Source: DATEHQ01 sp035279525 (GTDB lineage Bacteria; Chloroflexota; Dormibacteria; Dormibacterales; Dormibacteraceae). From it: DNA of 13,689 nt. Below are positions 1 through 6,261 of this stretch, piece by piece. The translations under genes were made by a program, and so were the position numbers. The stretch is taken from positions 1 to 13,689 of the forward strand of contig DATEHQ010000103.1 of assembly GCA_035279525.1 (NCBI GenBank). Reading direction: 5' to 3'. The notes beneath the pieces are model-generated. The model saw nothing but the letters and a program-made list of their open reading frames with translations, did not search any database and had not been told where the DNA came from. Position 1 is the first letter of the stretch, and the number at the start of each line of letters is the position of its first letter.

Positions 1-579
1 GCGCGAGTCGCTCTTCTGCGCCAGCGGCTCCAGCGCGCTCCGCACGGCCGCTCCCCCCACCGGGTCGAGCACCCCCATCAGGACCAGGCAGCCGTCTTCG
101 GCCGTGCTCAGGCGCAGGTGCCGTTCCTCGGCCACCTCCTCCTGCTCCTGGGCGTAGCCCCTGGCGTCCACCGAGTGTCGGTAGTGCAGGCACTTGTAGT
201 GGAACTTGCCCGGCGAGTTCTCCCGCGCCAGCTGGAGCAGCCTCGACTCCTCGAAGCCTTCGCCCACCGCATCCGCCGTCCTGGCCATCACGCACAGGTG
301 GGCGAAGCCGACCTCGCCCTGCTCCATGGCTTGCACGCTCTCCTCCAGCCGGGCCGAGTTCTCGCCCACCGCGATCCGGTCGGCCGCGGCGTTGGAGGTC
401 ATCAGGCAGTTGAAGCGGATCCAGTCGATCGCGCTGTTGAAGCCCGACCGCTCCCAAAGCCCGGAGTCGGCGAGATCGGCCGCCAGCCGGGAGAACTCCA
501 GCTCGGCGCGGTCGATGCGCTGGCGAAGAAGGCACATCCGGAAGGCCAGCTCGGCCTCGTCGGGGAGGAGCTGAAGCAT
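1..579 (-). CDS. DUF222 (13E12 repeat family) protein, N-terminal part, cut by left edge
   Basis: An open frame of 193 codons starts at ATG (577-579) and continues past base 1 without a stop. The protein begins MLQLLPDEAELAFRM and is helical and rich in Glu, Arg and Leu. The signs of DUF222 are the stretch WERSGFNSAIDWIRFNC (about 42-58), the MEQGEVGFAHLCVMAR segment (about 85-100) that corresponds to the family's usual G-x-(L/V)-S/G-F-A-H pattern, and LDPVGGAAVRSALEPLA (about 171-187), which corresponds to the family's LDP-x-x-G block. Many members end in an HNH nuclease domain; that part would lie outside the window, so it cannot be confirmed. DUF222 genes are often multicopy in actinobacteria (REP13E12 elements of Mycobacterium tuberculosis). 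The start is fixed by a promoter whose predicted +1 falls on the A of the ATG. The gene lies downstream of hisI on the same strand but has its own promoter, so it is probably an independent unit. Confidence 0.85.
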   Translation of the reverse strand, partial: MLQLLPDEAELAFRMCLLRQRIDRAELEFSRLAADLADSGLWERSGFNSAIDWIRFNCLMTSNAAADRIAVGENSARLEESVQAMEQGEVGFAHLCVMARTADAVGEGFEESRLLQLARENSPGKFHYKCLHYRHSVDARGYAQEQEEVAEERHLRLSTAEDGCLVLMGVLDPVGGAAVRSALEPLAQKSDSR

Positions 580-585
580 GAGGAT

Positions 586-613
586 ATTATACCAAACGAG
601 TGTTCGGCGTCAA
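586..613 (-). promoter_or_regulatory. Near-consensus sigma70-type promoter of the DUF222 gene, predicted leaderless
   Basis: On the minus strand a -35 box TTGACG (608-613) is followed after 16 nt by a perfect -10 box TATAAT (586-591). Only six bases, ATCCTC, separate the -10 from the ATG at 577-579, so the usual +1 position is the A of the start codon. There is no room for a Shine-Dalgarno sequence. Transcript and protein would therefore start at the same base, as is common for leaderless genes in actinobacteria and related phyla. Confidence 0.75.
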
Positions 614-642
614 GGAAACAGGAAGTAAATCTTTACCTAAAC

Positions 643-769
643 AAGTTCACCAAAGCCAACCTGCCACCCGCCAGGCCCAGCCAAATCACCCTCTTCACAG
701 CCGTCTTCGGAAGCAAGCTCACCGAGCTTAGCCTTGGCCACCAGACCAGCCAAGACACCCTCTTCACAG
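643..769. repeat. Degenerate tandem direct repeat (about 69 nt unit) between hisI and the DUF222 gene
   Basis: Two 24-nt blocks, 677-700 and 746-769, match at 22 of 24 positions; both share CCAGCCAA at one end and CACCCTCTTCACAG at the other, and lie exactly 69 nt apart. Upstream of each block a further weak match begins AAG(T/C)TCACC (643-651 and 715-723), 72 nt apart. So this is two diverged tandem copies of one unit. On the minus strand the frame from 768 to 637 reads CEEG-V-LAG in the first copy and CEEG-D-LAG in the second, ending in TAG, but has no plausible start codon. Together with the promoter at 586-613 this accounts for most of the intergenic stretch 580-779. Confidence 0.7.
715..754 (-). 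terminator. Two small hairpins downstream of hisI, possible end of the his transcript
   Basis: AAGCTC-ACC-GAGCTT (715-729) is a perfect 6-bp inverted repeat with a 3-nt loop. CTTGGC (733-738) and GCCAAG (749-754) form a second 6-bp stem with a 10-nt loop. Both lie 26-65 nt past the hisI stop in the direction of his transcription. There is no U-tract, so intrinsic termination is uncertain; mRNA end protection or a by-product of the repeat are alternatives. Confidence 0.3.
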
Positions 770-779
770 TCCCGCCGGA

Positions 780-1079
780 TCAGGCCTCGTTGAAGAAGCA
801 GCTCTCAGCCCCCGTGTGACATGCCGGCCCATGAGGCCGCACCCGCAGCAGCACCGCATCGAGGTCGCAATCCAACCGCGCCTCGACGACCTCCATGTAG
901 TGGCCCGACGTCGCGCCCTTCTCCCACAGCCCCCTCTCCCTCGAGTGAAACCACGCCCGACCGCTCTCGCGCGTCTTCGCCCACGCCTCCTCGTCCACAT
1001 ACGCCACCATCAGCACGAGGCCCGTCTCGGCGTTCTGCACCACCGCCGGGACCAACCCCTTCGAAAAGTCCGGTGTCAC
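780..1079 (-). CDS. hisI: Phosphoribosyl-AMP cyclohydrolase HisI
   Basis: 99 residues. HisI opens the adenine ring of phosphoribosyl-AMP, the third step of histidine synthesis, in the cytoplasm. The metal site is visible as LDCDLDA with D70, C71, D72 and D74, and the second cysteine region as GPACHTGAESCF with C87 and C94. The block GRAWFHSRERGLWEKGATSG (about 40-59) is the substrate-binding core. It is a monofunctional enzyme: no HisE (phosphoribosyl-ATP pyrophosphatase) domain follows and no hisE gene is next door. The start is GTG (1077-1079), and GTGA overlaps the hisF stop by 4 nt, which suggests translational coupling. It is the last his gene of the operon; the stop at 780-782 is followed by the repeat-bearing intergenic region. 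Confidence 0.96.
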   Translation of the reverse strand: MTPDFSKGLVPAVVQNAETGLVLMVAYVDEEAWAKTRESGRAWFHSRERGLWEKGATSGHYMEVVEARLDCDLDAVLLRVRPHGPACHTGAESCFFNEA

Positions 1080-1831
1080 GGCCTGATCTCCAATCCCATC
1101 GCGGCCAGCTCCTTCTTGACCGATCCGATCGACAGCTCCCCGAAATGAAAGATCGACGCCGCGAGCGCCGCGTCGGCCCCGCCCTCCGTGAGCGCTCGAA
1201 ACATGTGGTCCACTGACCCGGCGCCCCCCGACGCGATGACCGGGAGGCGCACCGCGCCTCTCACCGCGCCGAGCAGCTCCACGTCATACCCCTCATGCGT
1301 CCCATCTCGGTCCATGGACGTGAGCAGGACCTCCCCCGCCCCCATCCGCTCCCCCTGGACCGCCCACTCGACCGCGTCCCTCCCCGTCGCCCGCCGCCCG
1401 CCGTGGCTGAACACCTCCCACCCGCCCTCGCGCCGGCGGGCGTCGATCGCCAGCACCACGCACTGCGAGCCGAAGACCTCGGCGCAGCGCGTGATGAGCT
1501 CAGGCTCGGCCAGCGCCGCCGTGTTGACGGAGACCTTGTCCGCCCCGTGCGTCAGCAGCTCCGCCATGTCCTCGACGCTCCGCACGCCTCCGCCCACGGT
1601 CAGTGGAATGAAAACCTGGTCCGCGGTCCGCTCGACCGCGTCGAGCAGGATCTTTCGCGCCTCCGAGGACGCCGTGATGTCGAGGAAGACGATCTCGTCA
1701 GCGCCCTCACGGTCGTACAGCGCCGCGAGCTCCGCCGGGTCTCCGGCGTCTCGCAGCTCCTGGAACCGCACGCCCTTGACCACGCGGCCTTCGATGACGT
1801 CGAGACACGGGATGATCCTTTTGGCGGGCAT
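1076..1831 (-). CDS. hisF: Imidazole glycerol phosphate synthase, cyclase subunit HisF
   Basis: 251 residues, the usual length. HisF is the TIM-barrel half of the HisHF complex: it joins ammonia from HisH to PRFAR, giving imidazole glycerol phosphate and AICAR. The two catalytic aspartates fall exactly at the family positions, D11 in IPCLDV and D130 in LAIDARR. Phosphate-binding loops are TVGGGVRS (78-85) and ASGGAGS (200-206), and TSMDRDGT (171-178) is the typical HisF signature that separates it from HisA. The start is ATG (1829-1831). There is no clear Shine-Dalgarno sequence, and 30 nt separate it from the hisH stop; this is the only non-overlapping junction between the his genes from hisZ to hisI. 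A 19-codon frame spans that gap and its TGA overlaps this ATG (see findings). Confidence 0.97.
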   Translation of the reverse strand: MPAKRIIPCLDVIEGRVVKGVRFQELRDAGDPAELAALYDREGADEIVFLDITASSEARKILLDAVERTADQVFIPLTVGGGVRSVEDMAELLTHGADKVSVNTAALAEPELITRCAEVFGSQCVVLAIDARRREGGWEVFSHGGRRATGRDAVEWAVQGERMGAGEVLLTSMDRDGTHEGYDVELLGAVRGAVRLPVIASGGAGSVDHMFRALTEGGADAALAASIFHFGELSIGSVKKELAAMGLEIRP

Positions 1832-1861
1832 CAGGACAGCCGGTCGCGCACCGCGCGCAGC

Positions 1862-2458
1862 TCAGGCACAGAGGGCAACGAAGTTCGCATACACGCGAAG
1901 CCCGTCGGGCCCGCTCTTCTCGGGATGGAACTGAGTGCCCATCACCCTCCCCCTCACGGCGGCGGCCGCCGGCGAGTGCTCGCTCGCGCCGACGGCGTGG
2001 CGCGTCCTCCCGGGGGTGAAGGAATGCACGAAATAGAAGTAGGCGCGGTCGTGGATTCCGTCCCACAGCTCTGAGTCCTGGGACTGCCTCACCTGGCACC
2101 AGCCCATCACGGGCAACCGTTCGCTTGTCTTGACCTCATCCACAGTCCCTGGCAGCAGGCCGAGCCCTTCGTGAACACCGTGTTCCGTCGACTCGTCGAA
2201 CAGCAGCTGATATCCCAGGCAGACGCCGAGCACCGGCTTGCCGTCGCGGGCCAGCTCGATCAGCCGCCTGCCCAATCCCCGCGCTGCCAACCTGCGCAGC
2301 GCCGGCGCGAAGGCGCCGACGCCCGGCAGCACGACGCCGCCGGCGCGAGCCATCTCGTCGGCATCCGCGGTGAGCACGGGAACCGCCCCGACGTGGGCCA
2401 GGGCCCGCTCGACAGAGCGGACGTTGCCGACGCCGTAGTCGACGATCGCGATCCTCAA
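1862..2458 (-). CDS. hisH: Imidazole glycerol phosphate synthase, glutaminase subunit HisH
   Basis: 198 residues, a class I glutamine amidotransferase that supplies ammonia to HisF. The catalytic triad is complete: C80 in LGVCLGYQLLF, and H178 and E180 in GTQFHPEKSG. The oxyanion-strand motif LPGVGAF (44-50) and VMGWCQV (117-123) are present; the usual Asn after MGW is Cys here. The start is TTG (2456-2458), whose TTGA overlaps the hisB stop by 4 nt; the reading MRIAIVDYG from this codon is the expected HisH N-terminus, so no other start is needed. The gene that often follows, hisA, is absent; hisF comes next after a 30-nt gap. Confidence 0.96.
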   Translation of the reverse strand: MRIAIVDYGVGNVRSVERALAHVGAVPVLTADADEMARAGGVVLPGVGAFAPALRRLAARGLGRRLIELARDGKPVLGVCLGYQLLFDESTEHGVHEGLGLLPGTVDEVKTSERLPVMGWCQVRQSQDSELWDGIHDRAYFYFVHSFTPGRTRHAVGASEHSPAAAAVRGRVMGTQFHPEKSGPDGLRVYANFVALCA

Positions 2459-3036
2459 CCCAGCAGTCCCTTCGACGATGGAACGCCACCACCGCCGACC
2501 GCCATCGCCTCACGCAGCGCGAGCCCCAGGGCCTTGAACGTGGCCTCCGCCAGGTGATGCCGGTTGCGGCCGCGGATCACATCGACGTGGATCGTGGCGC
2601 CGAGGTGGATCGAGAGCGCCCGCCAGAACTCCTCGAGCACCTCGGACTCGAGAGTGCCGATCCGCCCCCGAAGAGGCACGTTGTACGAGAGAAACGGGCG
2701 CTTGCCCAGGTCCAACACGACCCTCGCGAGCGATTCGTCAAGCGGCGCGTAGGCGGCGGCGAACCTCGCGATGCCCTGCCTGTCGCCCAGCGCGCGAGCC
2801 ACGGCCTGCCCGACCACGATCCCGGCGTCCTCGACCAGGTGGTGCGTGTCGACGTGGAGGTCGCCCTTGCCCACGAGGCTCAGATCAAAGCCGCCGTACC
2901 GCGCGACCTGCTCGAGCATATGGTCGAGAAACGGCAGCCCCGTCGACACTTTGACCCGCCCGCGTCCCTCGAGCGTGACCCTCGCGGTGAGCTGCGTCTC
3001 CTTGCTCCTGCGGACGACCTCGGCCGTTCTACTCAA
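2455..3036 (-). CDS. hisB: Imidazoleglycerol-phosphate dehydratase HisB
   Basis: 193 residues, monofunctional, with no N-terminal histidinol phosphatase domain. It dehydrates imidazole glycerol phosphate to imidazole acetol phosphate at a manganese site. The metal-binding repeats are visible: FLDHMLEQ (37-44), DTHHLVEDAGI (63-73), and RHHLAEATFKAL (159-170). The frame is open further upstream, to an ATG at 3087, but that would add 17 basic residues with no family match. The TTG at 3034-3036 gives MSRTAEVVRRSKETQ, which fits the family, and has GAGG seven bases upstream inside the end of hisD. With this start hisB overlaps hisD by 8 nt. hisC, which often lies between hisD and hisB, is missing here without any scar. 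Confidence 0.95.
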   Translation of the reverse strand: MSRTAEVVRRSKETQLTARVTLEGRGRVKVSTGLPFLDHMLEQVARYGGFDLSLVGKGDLHVDTHHLVEDAGIVVGQAVARALGDRQGIARFAAAYAPLDESLARVVLDLGKRPFLSYNVPLRGRIGTLESEVLEEFWRALSIHLGATIHVDVIRGRNRHHLAEATFKALGLALREAMAVGGGGVPSSKGLLG

Positions 3037-4300
3037 GACGGACCTCGACCGCGTGCGCGTGCGCACCCAGGCCCTCCATCTCCGCAAGCCGAACCACCGT
3101 CTCGCGCAGCATCTCCAGGTCGCCCCGGTTCAGGCTCAGGACGCTGCTCCGCTTGAGAAAGCTGTGCACGCCGAGCGGCGATCCGAAGCGCGCGGCGCCC
3201 GACGTCGGCAGCGTGTGACTCGGGCCGGCCGCGTAGTCGCCGAGCGGGACTGTCGAATAGGGGCCGACGAACACGGCGCCGGCATTCTCCACCTGCGTGG
3301 CGAGCCGCGCCGCGTCGGCGGTGGCGATCAGCAGGTGCTCGGGAGCGAAATCGTTCGCGACCTGGACGGTCTGCATGAGGTCGTCCGTCACGACCAGGCA
3401 GCAAGTCGCCTTGCGGATGATGGCGGCCCGCTCGAGCCCTCGGGTCAGGCTCTCGAGCTCGTCTTCCACGCGGTCGGCGAGCGCGCTCGAGTCGGTGACC
3501 AGCACGGCCCAGGCGAGCGGGTCGTGCTCCATCTGCGCCGCCAGGTCGGCGGCGACGAAATCGGCGCGCGCCTCGCGGTCCGCAATGACCATCACCTCGG
3601 TCGGTCCCGCGATCCCATCCACGCCGACCGCGCCGAAGACCTCCTTTTTCGCAAGCGTGACGAAGATGTTTCCCGGGCCCGCCACCACGTCGACCCGCGG
3701 AATGCTCTCGGTGCCGAAAGCCAGGGCCGCGATCGCCTGCGCCCCCCCGATCCGATACACCGCGTCCACCCCAGCGACGTGTGCGGCGGCGAGGATCGCG
3801 GTGGGAACGCTGCCGTCGGCGCGCGGAGGCGTCGCCATCACCACCTCCCGGACCCCCGCGACGCGTGCGGGGATGGCGGTCATGAGCACTGTTGACGGAT
3901 ACACGGCGCGGCCGCCCGGAGCGTACAGGCCGGCGCGGCGCACCGGACGCGTCACGAGCTTGAGCCCTGGCGGGCCGATCGCCTCAGGCTGCAGTTGGTG
4001 GGCGTGGAAATCGCGGATCCTCTGCGCCGCGAACTCGAGCGCGGCGCGTTCGGCGGCGGAGAGGCGTTCCGGCGCCCCGGCAACCTCGGAAGGAGGGACC
4101 TCGAACGCTTCGTCCGCCCGCGGAGCCCAGCCGTCGAACTTCTGGCCCAGCGCGCGGAGCGCCGCGTCGCCGTCCGAGGCGACATGCGCGCAGATCTCCG
4201 CCACCGCGGCGCGCTCCTCCACGAACTGCGACTGGTCCAGCCGCCGCCGCGACAGCGGCGAATCGAGCCACGACCCGAGGTCGAATCGCCTAACCGGCAC
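3029..4300 (-). CDS. hisD: Histidinol dehydrogenase HisD
   Basis: 423 residues, the usual length. HisD oxidises histidinol to histidine in two NAD-dependent steps. Zinc ligands can be assigned by alignment with the known family pattern: Q256 and H259 (AQMEHDP), D355 (LGDYAAGPSHTLPT) and H414 (LGAHAHAVEV). The catalytic Glu-His pair is E321-H322 in FAPEHLLI. Substrate and cofactor loops such as YAPGGRAVYPS (126-136) and AGPGNIFVTLAKK (207-219) are intact. The start is GTG (4298-4300), inside the end of hisG (11-nt overlap). AGGAAGG lies directly before the GTG, closer than usual, so coupling with hisG translation is likely. Confidence 0.97.
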   Translation of the reverse strand: MPVRRFDLGSWLDSPLSRRRLDQSQFVEERAAVAEICAHVASDGDAALRALGQKFDGWAPRADEAFEVPPSEVAGAPERLSAAERAALEFAAQRIRDFHAHQLQPEAIGPPGLKLVTRPVRRAGLYAPGGRAVYPSTVLMTAIPARVAGVREVVMATPPRADGSVPTAILAAAHVAGVDAVYRIGGAQAIAALAFGTESIPRVDVVAGPGNIFVTLAKKEVFGAVGVDGIAGPTEVMVIADREARADFVAADLAAQMEHDPLAWAVLVTDSSALADRVEDELESLTRGLERAAIIRKATCCLVVTDDLMQTVQVANDFAPEHLLIATADAARLATQVENAGAVFVGPYSTVPLGDYAAGPSHTLPTSGAARFGSPLGVHSFLKRSSVLSLNRGDLEMLRETVVRLAEMEGLGAHAHAVEVRLE

Positions 4301-4943
4301 CCTTCCTCACCGCCTCGCGCAGCCTGCCCACCACCGACTGAACCGCTTGCGTCCGCGTCTTCAGGCTCGCCTGGTTGGCGATGAGCCGCGCGGTCGATTC
4401 GCCCAGGACAGAGGCGACGCGGAGCCGGTTCTCGCGCAGAGTTCGGCCGCTCGCCGTCAGGTCGACGATGCCATCGACCAGCCCCACCTGCGGCGCGAGC
4501 TCGACCGAGCCGTGCAGCCGCACCAGCTCAACGGCGTGGCCGTGCGACTCGAACCACGATGCTGTCGTCTGCGGGTACTTGGTCGCGATTCGAAAGAGCG
4601 GCGGCCATGTTTCGGGCCCGTCGAGCCTGGACGCATCAGGCACCGCGAGCACCAGCCGGCACTCACCGAACCGCAGGTCGACCAGCTCGTAGTGAGAGCC
4701 GGGGGTCTCCCACAGGATGTCCTTGCCCACGATGCCGAGGTCGGCGGCGCCGTGGTCGACGTAGGCGGGGACGTCCGCCGGCCGGACCAGGATCACCCGC
4801 ACGCCTGAGCGCTCGGCGAGCAGCTGCCGGCCGAGCTCCTGCGCGCTCAAGCGAGAGACGCCCGCGCGGGCCAGCACCTTCAGCGCGCCGCCCAGCAGGG
4901 CGCCGGTCGGAATCGCGATCGAAACGCGCGGCTGAGCCGTCAT
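4290..4943 (-). CDS. hisG: ATP phosphoribosyltransferase, short catalytic form HisG(S)
   Basis: 217 residues, the short form that lacks the C-terminal histidine-binding regulatory domain and needs HisZ. It commits ATP and PRPP to histidine synthesis. Conserved segments in order are VSIAIPTGALLGGAL (7-21), YVDHGAADLGIVGKDIL (61-77), FGECRLVLAVP (92-102), RIATKYP (118-124), and the PRPP-binding region GSVELAPQVGLVDGIVDLT with SGRTLREN just after it (145-172). The frame is open well upstream, but that part is the shadow of hisZ in another frame. The ATG at 4941-4943 gives the family N-terminus and overlaps the hisZ stop as ATGA. The pairing with hisZ upstream is what the short form requires. Confidence 0.96.
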   Translation of the reverse strand: MTAQPRVSIAIPTGALLGGALKVLARAGVSRLSAQELGRQLLAERSGVRVILVRPADVPAYVDHGAADLGIVGKDILWETPGSHYELVDLRFGECRLVLAVPDASRLDGPETWPPLFRIATKYPQTTASWFESHGHAVELVRLHGSVELAPQVGLVDGIVDLTASGRTLRENRLRVASVLGESTARLIANQASLKTRTQAVQSVVGRLREAVRKGAG

Positions 4944-6166
4944 GCCACGCCCGCCGCGAGGCGGCCCGCGACCTGCTCCGGCGGCAGGCGCCGCATCCGC
5001 TGTCCGCGTGGCGTCCAGGAAACGGTCGCCTCGCCTCGGCAGTGCACCAGGTTGACGGCGCCCACCGCGCGGCTCCACGCCCGCGCCTCCACCGGGCCGC
5101 GCGACTCCGTATCGACCACGGCGCGCATCCCGAACAGCCGCAGCGTCGACCCGAGTCGAAGCGCCGTCTCGAGACCCTGTCCGCTCCACGCGATGGCCGC
5201 GTCGAGCCGCGGCAGCGCGGGGGGCCGTGCCGCGTGCGACAGCATCTCCACGACCAGGTCGAGCTGGACCATGAAACCAGTCGCCGGCGCGGGGCGACCG
5301 AAGCGGGCGAGCAGGCCGTCGTAGCGCCCTCCCTGGGCCACCGGGCGGCCGAGCTCGGGACCGTAGCCTTCGAAGATCACGCCCGTGTAGTAGTCGAAGT
5401 CGCGGAGCGCGCCAAGGTCCAGGTTGACGACCCCGCCGAGGCCATGGGCGACGAGCAGCTCCCGCACCTGCCGCAGCTCGGCCAGCGCGAGCTCGGAGCG
5501 GCGGTTGCGGACGAGCCCTCCGGCGGCGTCGAGAATCTCCGGCCCGCCGCGCAGGGCGGGAAAGCGCAGCAGCAGCTCGTGCTCCGCCGACCGAAGGGGG
5601 GTCTCTTCGAGCAGCGCTTCGAGGGCCACGAAGTCGCGGGCCGCGAGCGCGGAACGCAGCGATGCCTTGACCTCGTCCGGAAGCTTGACCGCGTCCATGA
5701 TCCCGTGGAAGAACTCGGCGTGACCGACGTCGACCTGGTAGCGCCGGATCCCCGCGGATTCGAGGCAGCGCGCCGCGAGCGCGATGACCTCCGCATCGGC
5801 GACCGGGCCCGGTGCGCCGATGAGCTCGGCGCCGACCTGGTAGGTCTCACGGCGCTGCTGGAACCTTCCGGCGTCGGTCGAGAGCACCGGCCCCGCGTAG
5901 CAGAGGCGAAGGGGGAGCGGTGCGGTACGCAGCTTGCCCGCAACGAGCCGCGCGACGGGCACGGTCCGCTCACCCACCAGCGCCACCACCTCACCGCGTC
6001 CGTCGGCGAACTTGTACAGCCGCCTGCGTGGCTCTGCGCCGAGACCGAGCTCGAGCACGTCCATCCCTTCGACCAGCGGAGTGATGACGTGCCGGTAGCC
6101 CCAGCGGCGCATCTCGGCGAGCAGCGATTCCTGTGACTCGCGCAGGACCTCGGCCTCCGCCGGCAA
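4940..6166 (-). CDS. hisZ: ATP phosphoribosyltransferase regulatory subunit HisZ (start uncertain)
   Basis: A histidyl-tRNA synthetase-like protein without synthetase function that forms the hetero-octamer with HisG(S) and carries feedback sensing. Counted from TTG 6164-6166 it has 408 residues. Class II synthetase-like elements are LRLCYAGPVLS (86-96), RRETYQVGAELIG (105-117), DYYTGVIFEGY (258-268) and GGRYDGLLARFG (279-290) with APATGF (293-298). HisZ rather than HisRS is supported by the coupled short hisG. The start is not settled. The codons directly before the TTG read GVPGFRDL, and with the LP that follows they make the conserved N-terminal G-x-RD-L-LP motif, so the natural protein should begin further up. 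The frame is open to 6274, yet the only start-like codon there is CTG (6194-6196), and no Shine-Dalgarno sequence is seen. An indel or a rare start are the alternatives. Confidence 0.9.
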   Translation of the reverse strand: MPAEAEVLRESQESLLAEMRRWGYRHVITPLVEGMDVLELGLGAEPRRRLYKFADGRGEVVALVGERTVPVARLVAGKLRTAPLPLRLCYAGPVLSTDAGRFQQRRETYQVGAELIGAPGPVADAEVIALAARCLESAGIRRYQVDVGHAEFFHGIMDAVKLPDEVKASLRSALAARDFVALEALLEETPLRSAEHELLLRFPALRGGPEILDAAGGLVRNRRSELALAELRQVRELLVAHGLGGVVNLDLGALRDFDYYTGVIFEGYGPELGRPVAQGGRYDGLLARFGRPAPATGFMVQLDLVVEMLSHAARPPALPRLDAAIAWSGQGLETALRLGSTLRLFGMRAVVDTESRGPVEARAWSRAVGAVNLVHCRGEATVSWTPRGQRMRRLPPEQVAGRLAAGVA

Positions 6167-6261
6167 GAGGTCGCGGAAGCCTGGGACGCCACCCAGCTGC
6201 GCGGGTGGCGCGGAGCTAGCCCCGGTGAAGGGACCTCCGGGCCGCGGCCTCGGGAATCGCT

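Noticed and set aside
643..769. CRISPR-like array
   Set aside because: Only two diverged copies, no regular spacers and no cas genes nearby.
118..819. Long plus-strand open frame over the DUF222 gene and the repeat region
   Set aside because: It is antisense to the DUF222 frame, crosses the intergenic promoter and repeats, has Pro/Arg-rich composition typical of GC-rich shadow frames and shows no family motif.
1076..1831. Possibility that hisF is really the missing hisA
   Set aside because: The IPCLDV start with D11, D130, K19 and the TSMDRDGT block are HisF features, and it lies beside hisH, its partner.
3297..6136. Very long plus-strand open frames opposite hisD, hisG and hisZ (3297-4808 and 4559-6136)
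   Set aside because: Their sequence is the low-complexity Arg/Ala/Ser/Pro pattern of antisense frames in GC-rich DNA, while the minus strand carries full-length his enzymes with all catalytic residues.
4940..6166. Possibility that hisZ is a true histidyl-tRNA synthetase
   Set aside because: It is translationally coupled to a short hisG, which needs HisZ; the synthetase family resemblance is expected of HisZ.
6181..6196. Hairpin CTGGG-n6-CCCAG upstream of hisZ as a regulatory element
   Set aside because: A 5-bp stem in GC-rich coding or near-coding sequence is expected by chance and has no accompanying signal.
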